A stretch of 64,000 nucleotides of DNA from Natronorubrum daqingense (lineage in GTDB: Archaea; Halobacteriota; Halobacteria; Halobacteriales; Natrialbaceae), in contig NZ_CP019327.1 of assembly GCF_001971705.1 (NCBI RefSeq), positions 62,001 through 126,000 on the forward strand, given 5' to 3'. The notes beneath the pieces are model-generated. The model was not told where the DNA came from. It searched no databases and saw only the letters and a program-made list of their open reading frames with translations. Of the stretch, positions 33,829 through 42,696 are shown piece by piece. Numbering within the stretch: the stretch's first letter is position 1; each line of letters starts with the position of its first letter. A program made the position numbers and the translations under genes.

Positions 33829-35220
33829 TCAGTCTGCAATGCCGAGTTCCTCCGTGCGGTCGTGTGCGTGCTCACGCTGGTCGTCGTTCTCGTGTCGGTT
33901 CGCCGTCTCGCTGCCATCGGCTGTGTCTGCATCGTCATCTGCGTCGGCCTCGAGTTCGGCTTCGGGCGGCTCGAACGTCGGGAATCGATCCTCGAACGTC
34001 GCGTCGGCCGCCAGTTCGTCGTCGGTGGCCAGACACTCCCGGAGGTCGGCCCGAAGCGAGTCGTGATCCATCTCGGTGCCGATGACGACGAGTCGAGTGT
34101 TGCGATCGCCCCAGCGTTCGTGCCAGTGGGCCTCGAGTTCGGGGTTGTCCTCGAGGTGCTCGCGACGCTCCTCGGCCGGGAGTGAATCGACCCACCGCCC
34201 GCCAGGGCCGACGCGGATCGACTGCCCGGCCACGTTGAACGTAAACGCCTCGTCCTCGCGGCTCACGTTTCGTTCTGCGTTCACGGTTGCATCGCTCTCT
34301 TCACCGGCGTCCTCGCTGCTCGCGATCCAGAAGTGACCTTTCGCTCGAACGACCGCGTCGGGGAATCGATCGAGGAGGTCGGCGAAGCGCTCGGGGTGAA
34401 ACGGCCGGCGCGCCTCGAAGACGAACGAGGTGACGCCGTGTTCTTCCTCGGCCGACGCGTGGGGCTCCTCGAGTTCGCGGATCCAGCCCGCTGACTGGCT
34501 GGCAGCGTCGAAATCGAACCGGCCGGTGTCGACGAGGTGTGCGGGGTCGACGCGGCCGTGTTCGGTGCGAACGATCTCGGCGCGCGGCTGGAGCACCTCG
34601 AGCGTCGCTTCGATTTCGGCGAGCGTGTCGTCGTCGACGAGGTCGCACTTGTTCAGGAGGAGGACGTCACAGAACTCGACTTGTTCGACGACGAGGTCGC
34701 CGAGGTGCTTCTCGGTCCCGTCGTCGTCGAGCAGTTCGTCGGATTCCATCGCCGTCCGGAACTGGTGGGCGTCGACGACCGTCACGGCCGTATCGAGGTG
34801 ACAGCCCTCGAGCGGTTCGATACCGGTCTCTTCGTAGAACTCCGTGGGATCGAGGTCGGCCTGATCGAATCCGAGCGTCAGCGTCTGCGCGACGGGGAGT
34901 GGCTCGGCGACGCCGGTCGACTCGACGACGATGGCGTCGAACTCGCGCGCTCGAGTGAGTTCGCCGACGGCGTCGAGTAAGTCTCCGCGGAGCTCACAAC
35001 AGATACAGCCGTTCGAGAGTTCGACGAGCTCTTCGTCTTCGTCCGCGATATCCGAGGATTCGGCGACGAGTTCGGCGTCCACGTTCACTTCGCCCATGTC
35101 GTTGACGAGAACGGCGAGCTCTCTGTCGTCGCTCTCGCGGAGGACGTGGTTCAGTACGGTCGTTTTCCCCGCTCCGAGTATCCCGGACAGAACCGTGACG
35201 GGAATCGAGTTATCGGGCAT
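33829..35220 (-). CDS. CobW/ZNG-family GTPase metallochaperone
   Basis: A 463-residue COG0523 GTPase that inserts zinc or cobalt into target proteins. P-loop SGILGAGKTT (12-21), metal motif NGCICCELRGDL (Cys72, 74, 75), switch VESTGVAEP, and LLNKCDLV. The C-terminal CobW_C domain (about 300-390) ends in a His/Asp/Glu-rich tail (ENDDQREHAHDRTEE), a possible extra metal store. The ATG at 35220 faces the FeoB-like gene across a 174-nt promoter region. Metal specificity is not readable from sequence. Confidence 0.93.
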   Translation of the reverse strand: MPDNSIPVTVLSGILGAGKTTVLNHVLRESDDRELAVLVNDMGEVNVDAELVAESSDIADEDEELVELSNGCICCELRGDLLDAVGELTRAREFDAIVVESTGVAEPLPVAQTLTLGFDQADLDPTEFYEETGIEPLEGCHLDTAVTVVDAHQFRTAMESDELLDDDGTEKHLGDLVVEQVEFCDVLLLNKCDLVDDDTLAEIEATLEVLQPRAEIVRTEHGRVDPAHLVDTGRFDFDAASQSAGWIRELEEPHASAEEEHGVTSFVFEARRPFHPERFADLLDRFPDAVVRAKGHFWIASSEDAGEESDATVNAERNVSREDEAFTFNVAGQSIRVGPGGRWVDSLPAEERREHLEDNPELEAHWHERWGDRNTRLVVIGTEMDHDSLRADLRECLATDDELAADATFEDRFPTFEPPEAELEADADDDADTADGSETANRHENDDQREHAHDRTEELGIAD

Positions 35221-35240
35221 CTGGTTAACAATAGAATATC

Positions 35241-35284
35241 AAACCTAATAGTAGTTATTATCTATAGCAGGAGAATTATTAATA
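35241..35284. promoter_or_regulatory. Divergent promoter, cobW / FeoB-like
   Basis: An AT-rich core: AAACCTAATAGTAGTTATTATC, then CTATAGCAGGAGAATTATTAATA. The rightward TATA is TTATTAATA at 35277-35284; the leftward one is within CTACTATTAGG read on the minus strand. The TAGTAGTT motif (35249-35256) resembles sites before the two flavoprotein genes. Confidence 0.5.
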
Positions 35285-35308
35285 CCGGCGTTCGAGATGC
35301 AGTCACGA

Positions 35309-35398
35309 ATGATCCGAGAGACAGCCTGCACCGCTCGAGTGGAGCGGTGTTCGCCGGGAACGGCGAGAACCGGACCGACTGGGAGCGACACTGAATGA
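35309..35398 (+). CDS. Possible short upstream frame overlapping FeoB-like gene
   Basis: A 29-codon frame MIRETACTARVERCSPGT..., ending TGA at 35396-35398 and overlapping the FeoB-like ATG (ATGA). The promoter spacing places the transcript start near 35305, so this ATG (or the one at 35297) would be the first start on the mRNA. It could be a leader peptide or just leader RNA. Evidence is positional only; codon composition is not strongly coding. Confidence 0.25.
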   Translation: MIRETACTARVERCSPGTARTGPTGSDTE

Positions 35399-37089
35399 CC
35401 GGGACGAACCGCGAGCGCGTCGTCCTGATCGGCAAGGAGAGCGTCGGAAAGTCGGCGCTCGCGACCGGACTGACGAACGCGCCACCGACTGCGACGGCCG
35501 TCGGGGGCTCGACCGTCTCGTGCGAACGGTATCGATGTGACTCCCTCGAGGTGGTCGACACGCCAGGAATCACCCTCGACGCGGACACGAAAACGACTCG
35601 AGACGCGCTCGCCGCCCTCGAGGGTGCGGCGACGGTCGTTCTCGTCGTTCCAGCGACGGATCTCGACCGAGACCTCGCCGATCTGCTTTCGCTCGTGCAG
35701 GGACGGGTGGGTGCAGTAGTCGTCACTCACTGGGACAAAGTCGAGTCGATCGACGAGGCAAGCGGTGTCGTCGCGTCCCTCGAGGCCGACCTCGGTGTTC
35801 CCGTGATGCCCGTCGATGCGCGACGTCTCGGCCACGTTGCGGCGGACGGTGGGGTCCGAACGGGGGGCGGTGAGGGAGCGGCGAACCGATCGGGGCGGGC
35901 TGCAGACGGTCGCGACGTGATCGCCGCGCTCGAGCACGCGGGTGAGTTCCCCGCCGAGACTGCTGTCCGGGCGAACTGGCAGATCGACCCACGTAAACGG
36001 GTCTTCGACCGTCCGTACCTCGGTCCGGTGGCGGGTGCACTCGTCCTCGCGTTGCCCGCGCTGGTCGCCGTCTGGTTCGCGAACACCGTCGCTGGAGAAC
36101 TCGACCCGCTCGTCGACGCCGCACTCGAGGGACCAGTCGCGTACGCGGCGTCACTGCCGGGACCGCTCGCGGCCGTGCTGGGCGGTGAGTACGGCCTGCT
36201 CGCGATGGGGCCGTTCCTGTTCGTTTGGGCGCTGCCCACCATGCTCATCTTTGCAGTGTTCATGGGCGCGTACTCGGCGAGCGGGCTGACGATGCGCGTC
36301 ACGACGGCGCTTCACCCGGTTATGCGCCGGATCGGACTCACCGGCCGGGACCTCGTTAGAGTCGTCATGGGATTCGGTTGTAACGTTCCCGCGGTGACGA
36401 GTACCCGCGGCTGCTCGGAGTGCACCCGCTGTACGACGATCTCGGCCATCTCGTTCGGGTCGGCGTGTTCCTACCAGTTCCCCGCCACCCTCGCCGTCTT
36501 CGCCGCCGTCGGTATGCCCTGGCTCGTCGGCCCCTACCTCGCGATCCTCGTCGCGACGACGCTCCTCTACGTTCGCCTGATCGCGCCACTCGAGGCCCGA
36601 ACGACCGCTCTCGCCGTCGATCGTCGAACGTTCCTCGAGTGGCCCCGTCCCCGGGCGATCTGGCGCGAGGCGCGTCGGTCGCTCGCGAGTTTCCTCACGA
36701 CGGCACTCCCCGTCTTCGCGGGGATCTGCGTCGTCGCCGCGCTCCTGGAGTACGTCGGTGCGCTCGAGCGATTGGGGGCCGTTCTCGAGCCGGCGATGGC
36801 CGCGTTTGGACTGCCCGCCGAGACCGCGTTGCCGGTCGTCTTCGCGGCGATCCGCAAGGACGGCATCGCGCTGCTTACTGCGGACACGACGGGGATCGCT
36901 TCGCTCTCGGCGCTCGAGGTGCTGGTCGCCGTCTACCTCGCCGGGGTCTTACTTCCCTGTCTCGTCACCGCTATTACGATCGCACGGGAGGTCTCGATCC
37001 GATTCGTCGCGACGATGCTCGCCCGGCAGGCCGCCGCCGCGGTCGGATTCGCACTCGCCATCGCCTGGGGCGGCCGGTTGGTGTTCTAA
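35395..37089 (+). CDS. FeoB-like GTPase/transporter, Cys-rich gate variant
   Basis: A 564-residue protein with an N-terminal GTPase (P-loop GKESVGKSAL, DTPG, THWDK for guanine specificity) and a C-terminal membrane domain of about 8-9 helices. The FeoB gate signature is present as MGFGCNVPAVTSTR near 324-337, and RKDGIALL corresponds to the second core. After the gate it has RGCSECTRCTTI where FeoB normally has an Asn/Arg/Asp-rich stretch, giving a CxxCxxC cluster. Context with CobW suggests Fe2+, Mn2+ or Zn2+ transport; iron is the family default. The start at 35395 overlaps a short upstream frame. Confidence 0.88.
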   Translation: MTGTNRERVVLIGKESVGKSALATGLTNAPPTATAVGGSTVSCERYRCDSLEVVDTPGITLDADTKTTRDALAALEGAATVVLVVPATDLDRDLADLLSLVQGRVGAVVVTHWDKVESIDEASGVVASLEADLGVPVMPVDARRLGHVAADGGVRTGGGEGAANRSGRAADGRDVIAALEHAGEFPAETAVRANWQIDPRKRVFDRPYLGPVAGALVLALPALVAVWFANTVAGELDPLVDAALEGPVAYAASLPGPLAAVLGGEYGLLAMGPFLFVWALPTMLIFAVFMGAYSASGLTMRVTTALHPVMRRIGLTGRDLVRVVMGFGCNVPAVTSTRGCSECTRCTTISAISFGSACSYQFPATLAVFAAVGMPWLVGPYLAILVATTLLYVRLIAPLEARTTALAVDRRTFLEWPRPRAIWREARRSLASFLTTALPVFAGICVVAALLEYVGALERLGAVLEPAMAAFGLPAETALPVVFAAIRKDGIALLTADTTGIASLSALEVLVAVYLAGVLLPCLVTAITIAREVSIRFVATMLARQAAAAVGFALAIAWGGRLVF

Positions 37090-37212
37090 CTCTACCGTCG
37101 ACGGGCCACTCGAGCGGTCCACCGAGTGATCCGTCGGCGTACCAACCGCGAAATCGCTCGAGGGGTCACACCGAACGTAGCGCTGGCCTATGAACTCGAG
37201 CTATACAAATAC

Positions 37213-37242
37213 CAGTAGTTAACAACACAAAGGACTAAAGTA
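37213..37242 (+). promoter_or_regulatory. Promoter region of second flavoprotein
   Basis: A CAGTAGTT element (37213-37220) then ACTAAAGTAAC centred about 28 nt before the ATG at 37266. The motif is similar to TAGTAGTT before cobW and, reversed, AATTACTA before the CzcO-like gene. Confidence 0.4.
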
Positions 37243-37265
37243 ACAACACGGCGTACCGGCCGTCC

Positions 37266-38513
37266 ATGTACGAGTGCGTCATCGTCGGCGGCGGCATCCA
37301 CGGTACCTACTGCTGTCAACGGGTACTCGAGGAGACCGACCTCGAGCGCGAGGATCTCCTGATCGTGGACCCAAACGAACGGCTGCTCGCGTCGTTTCGC
37401 CGAAAGGCGGCTGCCTGTGACATGGACGAACTCCGGTCGACGTTCGTCCACCACGTCGGCACCGAGCCGTTCGGCCTCGAGAGCTTCGCCGAAGGCCACG
37501 ACCGCGAGGACGAACTCCGGCCGACGCCGGGCTATCCGCGCCGCCCGACGCTGTCGTTGTTCCTGGATTACGCAGACTACGTGATCGAACGCGCGAACCT
37601 CGCGTCGCTCCACCGGCAAGCGACCGTGAACTCGATTCGTCGATCGGACCAGCGTAGCGAGCACTTCGTTCTCGAGACGACGGCCGAAAACCGAGCGACG
37701 GACTCGCCGGCCACCGAACGGATCCGAACTCGCACCTGCGTCCTGGCGATCGGCCACGGCGGCCGCTATCGCGAACCCGAGTGGACCGACGGCGTCGACT
37801 CGATCACGCACGTCTGGAGCGATTTCGATCCCGAACGGTCCGTCGATGAGACCGTCGTCGTCGGCGGCGGAATCACCGCCGCCCAACTCGCGACCTGTCT
37901 CGCCGCTCGGGAGTCAGTCACGCTCTGTCCCCGACACGAACTCGAGACCGCAGCGATCGAAGCCGACCCGCGCTGGATCAACTGGAATCACATCGGTCAC
38001 CACCTCCACCGACACCCACCGGGGTCACGTGAGCGACTCGAAACCGTCAGCGAGGCGCGCAACGACGGGACGATTCCACCCACGCTGTTCGAGCGCCTCG
38101 AGACGGTCCGCGAGGACGAGTCGCTCTCGGTCCGACGCGGCGACGTTCGCTCGGCTCGCGCAGTCGGCTGCGACGGCCGCGTCCGGCTCTTGCTCGCAGA
38201 CGGCGGTTGTCTCTCTGCCGACCGAGTCGTGCTGGCGACCGGGTTCGACCCCGTCTTCGAGCACCCATTCGTCGACCGCGCGGCCGACGAACTCGCCCTC
38301 GAGCGAGGGTATCGAGGGATGCCAGTTCTCGACGACGAGACGTTGGCGTGGACTCGAGGGGACGGCCAGCCGTCGTCACTATTCGTCACTGGTGCTCTGG
38401 CAGCGGGTACCGTCGGCCCGCTGGCGGGTAACATTGCAGGCGCACGTCGAGCGGCGGACCGGCTGGCACCCGCGATCGCCGCGGCCAGCAACCAGGCTAT
38501 CCCGGCCGACTAA
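37266..38513 (+). CDS. FAD-NAD(P)-binding monooxygenase-like protein
   Basis: A 415-residue flavoprotein with FAD motif VIVGGGIHGTYCCQRVL near 5-21, a second GxGxxA site VVVGGGITAAQLATCL near 199, and a C-terminal ALAAGTVGPLAGNIAGARRAADRL helix that closes FAD. The overall organisation resembles SidA/IucD-type N-monooxygenases or related FAD/NAD(P) proteins. No siderophore genes are adjacent. It lies after the FeoB-like gene with its own promoter. Confidence 0.85.
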   Translation: MYECVIVGGGIHGTYCCQRVLEETDLEREDLLIVDPNERLLASFRRKAAACDMDELRSTFVHHVGTEPFGLESFAEGHDREDELRPTPGYPRRPTLSLFLDYADYVIERANLASLHRQATVNSIRRSDQRSEHFVLETTAENRATDSPATERIRTRTCVLAIGHGGRYREPEWTDGVDSITHVWSDFDPERSVDETVVVGGGITAAQLATCLAARESVTLCPRHELETAAIEADPRWINWNHIGHHLHRHPPGSRERLETVSEARNDGTIPPTLFERLETVREDESLSVRRGDVRSARAVGCDGRVRLLLADGGCLSADRVVLATGFDPVFEHPFVDRAADELALERGYRGMPVLDDETLAWTRGDGQPSSLFVTGALAAGTVGPLAGNIAGARRAADRLAPAIAAASNQAIPAD

Positions 38514-38609
38514 CTCGGGTCTCGCGCGTCTCCACATCGACTCTCGTTTCCAGCCGGCGAGTTACGCGCTATCCGCACTGTTTTGGCTGTGTGCTCACGA
38601 GTGTGACTC

Positions 38610-38978
38610 ATGAGCAAGATCAGTCCCTCGGAACTCGAGGAGCGACTCTCGAGTGACGACCCGCCGTCCGTCCTCGACATCCGCCCGAGCGACGCCTACG
38701 AGCGCGGGTCTATCGACGGAAGCCACAACGTCCCCGTGTACGACGATTTGCGACGCGGCGACGAGGCCGCCCTTCGCGACTCGCTTTCGGAGATCCCGGA
38801 CGACCGGCCCGTCGTCACGGTCTGTAAAGCCGGCGTCGTCGCGACGAAGGCGACCGACCTCCTCGAGTCGGAAGGCTACGACGCGCTCACGCTCGCTGGT
38901 GGCATCCGCCGATGGACGGGGTACAGAAATCAGTCACTGGGCTACCGCCTCTCGTCGTTCCTTCGGCAGTTAGTTTGA
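38610..38978 (+). CDS. Rhodanese-like sulfurtransferase
   Basis: A 122-residue single-domain rhodanese. VLDIRPSDAYERGSIDGSHNVPV is the substrate-region motif and the active-site loop is CKAGVVA with Cys72. The C-terminal LRQLV is short. It may supply persulfide sulfur for cysteine or metal-thiolate chemistry. Follows the second flavoprotein by 96 nt. Confidence 0.9.
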   Translation: MSKISPSELEERLSSDDPPSVLDIRPSDAYERGSIDGSHNVPVYDDLRRGDEAALRDSLSEIPDDRPVVTVCKAGVVATKATDLLESEGYDALTLAGGIRRWTGYRNQSLGYRLSSFLRQLV

Positions 38979-39084
38979 GGGGGCTCGAGGCAGCCAACGG
39001 TCGCCCACGGCGGCAGTATCCACGTTCGTGTATCACCAAGCAAACCCGAAAGCGTTTTTGAGCACGGTTACGGGGTTTCACGTG

Positions 39085-39336
39085 ATGAGCGCCTACACCG
39101 CGACGGTGACCGTCCGACTCAAACACGGCGTCCTCGACCCCGAGGCCGAGACCACTAAGCAAGCCCTCGAGCGGCTCGATTTCGACCTCGAGGATCTCCG
39201 TTCGGCGGATCGCTTCGAGATCGACCTCGAGGCCGAATCGCCCGAGAACGCGAGCGAACGCGCGAGCGAGATGGCGAAACGCCTGCTCGCGAACCCGACC
39301 ATCCACGACTACGACGTGGAGGTCGACGAGCGGTAG
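39085..39336 (+). CDS. purS: Phosphoribosylformylglycinamidine synthase subunit PurS
   Basis: A small subunit (83 residues) of the FGAM synthase complex in purine synthesis: TATVTVRLKHGVLDPEAETTKQAL, then DYDVEV at the end. The fold and length match. ATG at 39085. The purQ ATG immediately follows its stop, so they form one operon. purL is not in the window. Confidence 0.94.
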   Translation: MSAYTATVTVRLKHGVLDPEAETTKQALERLDFDLEDLRSADRFEIDLEAESPENASERASEMAKRLLANPTIHDYDVEVDER

Positions 39337-40029
39337 ATGACCGTTTCGATCATCCGCTTTGGCGGCTCGAACTGCGACCGCGACGCCGAGCGAGCGCTCT
39401 CTCACCTCGATATCGACGCCGAAATCGTCTGGCACGAAGACGGGCTTCCCGAGGATACGTCGGGCATCGTCCTGCCGGGTGGGTTCTCCTACGGCGATTA
39501 CTTGCGCGCGGGAGCGATGGCAGCGCGTTCGCCCATTATGGACGAGGTGCGCGAAGCGGCGGCCGACGGCACGCCCGTCCTCGGCGTCTGTAACGGCGCG
39601 CAGGTCGGCTGCGAGTCCGGGCTGACCGACGGCGCGTTTACGACGAACGAGCGCGCTCGCTTCCAGTGTGAACACGTCTTCCTCCGCGTCGAGCGCGCGG
39701 ATACGCCGTGGACGGCAGCCTACGAGGAGGGCGACGTCATCGAGATTCCGATCGCTCACGGAGAGGGCCGCTACGAGATCAGCGAGGAGCGACTCGAGGC
39801 GCTCGAGGACGACGGCCGCGTGCTCTTTCGGTACTGCGACGAGAACGGCGAGCCGAGCGCGGACGCGAATCCGAACGGCTCGAAGCACAACGTCGCGGGC
39901 ATTCTCGGCGATCGAGAGACGGTCGCCGTGTTGATGCCCCACCCGGAACGTGCGACGTTGCCCGACGTGGGGCGGACTGACGGACAGGGTGTCCTTCGCG
40001 GATTCGAGGCAGTCGAACCTGGTGCGTAG
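39337..40029 (+). CDS. purQ: Phosphoribosylformylglycinamidine synthase subunit PurQ
   Basis: The glutaminase subunit of FGAM synthase. The 230-residue class I amidotransferase has GGFSYGDYLRAGAMA, nucleophile Cys85 in GVCNGAQVG and the catalytic His/Glu in MPHPERA. FGGSNCDRD at the N-terminus is typical. Starts on the base after purS stops. Confidence 0.95.
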   Translation: MTVSIIRFGGSNCDRDAERALSHLDIDAEIVWHEDGLPEDTSGIVLPGGFSYGDYLRAGAMAARSPIMDEVREAAADGTPVLGVCNGAQVGCESGLTDGAFTTNERARFQCEHVFLRVERADTPWTAAYEEGDVIEIPIAHGEGRYEISEERLEALEDDGRVLFRYCDENGEPSADANPNGSKHNVAGILGDRETVAVLMPHPERATLPDVGRTDGQGVLRGFEAVEPGA

Positions 40030-40334
40030 TAGTACGCTATCGGGAGTGCTTGGCGGATTTGGTGGCGAATCGTGGCGAATCGTGGCGGCTCCCGGGACCA
40101 CTCCGTTTGTGCGCTGGCTCAAACAGTACTGGCGTGGCGGTTCGTCGACGAGGATGAGTCCAACGATGAGGGTAAACGGAATCTGAAACGCGTCTCGTCT
40201 CCGTCGGATCCGACGTGAGCGACGCCGTTGGACGGGGGTCTCCGTGGCGTCGTCGGAACGGTCATGACCGTTGCCGTCGACTGAAAACGTTCGAAGCAAG
40301 CATCGTCGACCGTCACTCGCGGTGGTCGGCTCGT
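40030..40334. other. 305-nt gap, palindromes but no gene
   Basis: A convergent gap between purQ and the ABC operon. Contains tandem GTGGCGAATC at about 40060-40085, the perfect palindromes CGTCGGATCCGACG (40202-40215) and AACGGTCATGACCGTT (40257-40272), and no T-rich stretch. Open frames here are antisense-like. Possible terminator or protein-binding sites. Confidence 0.45.
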
Positions 40335-41666
40335 TCAGTCGGTCGTTCCCGTCGTTTCCGCCGCCAGTTGCTCGCGGGCCGTCGACTCGCCGACGAGGTG
40401 ACAGGCGACTCGGTGACCGTTCTGCTCCGTGCGGAGTTTTGGCTTCGACCGTTGACAGACTGTTGTGAACTCCTCGTCGAGCAACTCGCGTGCCGCCTCG
40501 CCGTCGCCGGCCGCGAGCCGTTCGGCCGTGCGTTCGAAGACTGACTCGGCCTCGGCGTCCTCGATTCGGGCATCGAGTTCGTACTCCGACCGGAGCGCAT
40601 TCTCGACCGCATCGACGGGTAGTTCCTCGGGAACCTCGTTCTCGTCGAGTGGCTCTTCGGGATAGAGTAATTCGTAGAGCCCGTCGATCTCCATCCCGTC
40701 TTCGACCCGTTGTTTGAAGTCGAGCAGGGATCGCCAGGTCGACTGGTCGACGTCGTACTCCTCCGGCGGGATGACCTCGGGACAGCGGGTGTGGAACCGA
40801 CAGCCGCGTGGTGGATTCGCGGGATCGGGGACGGACCCCTTGAGTCGAACCCGTTCTCCCCGCTCCGAGAGGTCAGTCGAGGGAATCGCCGAGATGAGCG
40901 CACGCGTGTAGGGATGCTCCGGGTTCGAGAAGAGATCTTCTGTCGGTCCGACCTCCACGAGTTCCCCGAGGTACATGACCCCGACGCGGTCGCAGATGTG
41001 TCGAACGACGCCGAGGTTGTGGCTGATGAGCAGGATGCTCAGACCGAATTCCGCCTGCAGGTCCTCCATGAGTTTGAGGATCTCCGCCTGAATCGAGACG
41101 TCGAGCGCGCTGACCGGTTCGTCCGCGACGAGCAGCCGCGGGTTCAACACGAGCGCTCGAGCGAGCCCGATTCGCTGTTTCTGCCCGCCGGAGAACTCGT
41201 GTGGGTACCGATCGATGTCGTCTGCCTGCAACCCGACGCGGACGAGGAGTTTCTCGATGATCGACCGGCGAAGCTCTCGATCTTTCATCCCGTGGACGAT
41301 CAGCGGCTCGGCGATCGACTCGCCGATGCTCATCCGCGGATCGAAACTCGAGTCGGGGTCCTGGAAGATCATCTGCGCCTCCCGACGGAAGCGCTTGAGC
41401 TCCGTTCGGTCGTACTCGGTAATGTCGCGGCCGTCGAACCGAACGGCACCGTCCGTCGGATCGTCGAGACGGAGGATAGATCGGGCTGCCGTCGACTTGC
41501 CACAGCCGGATTCGCCGACGATTCCGAACGTCTCGCCCGCCTCGACCTCGAAGGAGATCCCGTCGACGGCCCGTACGCGGCCGATCTCCTCTTTCATGAC
41601 CCCTCGAGTCATCGGGAAGTGTTTCTTGAGGCCGTCGACCTCGAGCAGGGCTCGACCGGGGCTCAT
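40335..41666 (-). CDS. Peptide ABC transporter ATP-binding protein (DppF/OppF-like)
   Basis: 443 residues. Walker [10 protein letters not shown] near 51-59, signature [16 protein letters not shown], Walker [14 protein letters not shown]. The C-terminal oligopeptide-transporter motif has [10 protein letters not shown] further ~130-residue acidic extension after it ([14 protein letters not shown]...) is longer than bacterial DppF but common in haloarchaea. The ATG overlaps the upstream ATPase stop by 4 nt. Last gene of the operon. Confidence 0.93.
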   Translation of the reverse strand: MSPGRALLEVDGLKKHFPMTRGVMKEEIGRVRAVDGISFEVEAGETFGIVGESGCGKSTAARSILRLDDPTDGAVRFDGRDITEYDRTELKRFRREAQMIFQDPDSSFDPRMSIGESIAEPLIVHGMKDRELRRSIIEKLLVRVGLQADDIDRYPHEFSGGQKQRIGLARALVLNPRLLVADEPVSALDVSIQAEILKLMEDLQAEFGLSILLISHNLGVVRHICDRVGVMYLGELVEVGPTEDLFSNPEHPYTRALISAIPSTDLSERGERVRLKGSVPDPANPPRGCRFHTRCPEVIPPEEYDVDQSTWRSLLDFKQRVEDGMEIDGLYELLYPEEPLDENEVPEELPVDAVENALRSEYELDARIEDAEAESVFERTAERLAAGDGEAARELLDEEFTTVCQRSKPKLRTEQNGHRVACHLVGESTAREQLAAETTGTTD

Positions 41667-42694
41667 AGTTCACCTTCCAAGCTGACGGTCGCATCGTGGA
41701 CCTCCGCCGGATCGGGGAGTTCGTCGATATCGTCGCGCCAGTGGATACAGGACACCTGGTGTTCGTCGCCAATCTCGTACAATGGCGGTTGCTCGCCGAC
41801 ACGACACTCCTCGGTCGCGTACTCACACCGGGCGTGGAACCGACAGCCATCCGGCGGATCGGTCGTGCTCGGGAGGCTCCCGGGAATCGGCTCCAGATTC
41901 GACTGGCCGGGGAGACACTCGAGCAGCGCCTTCGTGTAGGGGTGAGCCGGATTCTCGAAGATGTCCTCGACTGACCCGGTTTCCATCACTTTCCCCGCAT
42001 ACATGACGACGACCGTGTCGGCGATCTCGGCGACGACGCCGAGGTCGTGGGTTACGAACACGATGCCCATGTCGTACTCGTCTTGGAGGTCACGAAAGAG
42101 GTCGAGAATCTGGGCTTCGATCGTCACGTCGAGCGCCGTCGTCGGTTCGTCGGCGATCAGCAGATCCGGTTCGCAGACCAGCGCCATCGCGATCACGACG
42201 CGCTGTTTCATCCCGCCGGAGAACTCGTGGGGGTAGTCGTCGACGCGAGTCGCGGCCTCGGGGATGCCGACGGCCTCGAGGAGGTCGACCGCCCGCTGGC
42301 GGGCCTCCGCCTTCGAGACGTCGTGGTGGGCGTCGATCGCCTCCCGGATCTGGTAACCGACGGTGTAGACGGGGTTGAGCGCTCCCTGTGGGTTCTGGAA
42401 GACGTGACCAATCCGGCCGCCGCGCAGTTCGCGCAACTCGTCGTCGGGCAGCGCAGTTACGTCTACGCCGTCGAAGTACACCTCGCCGCCGGCGATCTCG
42501 CCGGGAGGCATCGGGATCAGTTGCGTCACCGTTTCGCACGTCACGGACTTTCCGGACCCGCTCTCACCGACGACGCAAACGGTCTCGCCGCGGTCGACAT
42601 CGAAGCTGACGCCGTCGACCGCTCTGACGAGACCGTCGTCGGTGTGGAAGTGGGTTTGTACGTCTTGGATGGAGAGTAGTGGTTCGTCGGTCAT
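41663..42694 (-). CDS. Peptide ABC transporter ATP-binding protein (DppD/OppD-like)
   Basis: 343 residues. Walker [11 protein letters not shown], signature [16 protein letters not shown], Walker [15 protein letters not shown], and the C-terminal dipeptide-family motif [18 protein letters not shown] at 42694, 2 nt after the upstream permease ends. Powers uptake of oligopeptides or nickel/sugar-like substrates; substrate unknown. Confidence 0.94.
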   Translation of the reverse strand: MTDEPLLSIQDVQTHFHTDDGLVRAVDGVSFDVDRGETVCVVGESGSGKSVTCETVTQLIPMPPGEIAGGEVYFDGVDVTALPDDELRELRGGRIGHVFQNPQGALNPVYTVGYQIREAIDAHHDVSKAEARQRAVDLLEAVGIPEAATRVDDYPHEFSGGMKQRVVIAMALVCEPDLLIADEPTTALDVTIEAQILDLFRDLQDEYDMGIVFVTHDLGVVAEIADTVVVMYAGKVMETGSVEDIFENPAHPYTKALLECLPGQSNLEPIPGSLPSTTDPPDGCRFHARCEYATEECRVGEQPPLYEIGDEHQVSCIHWRDDIDELPDPAEVHDATVSLEGEL

Positions 42695-42696
42695 CG

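Noticed and set aside
38887-40299. 470-codon minus frame across purS-purQ
   Set aside because: Antisense to two strongly recognised purine genes; no motif of its own.
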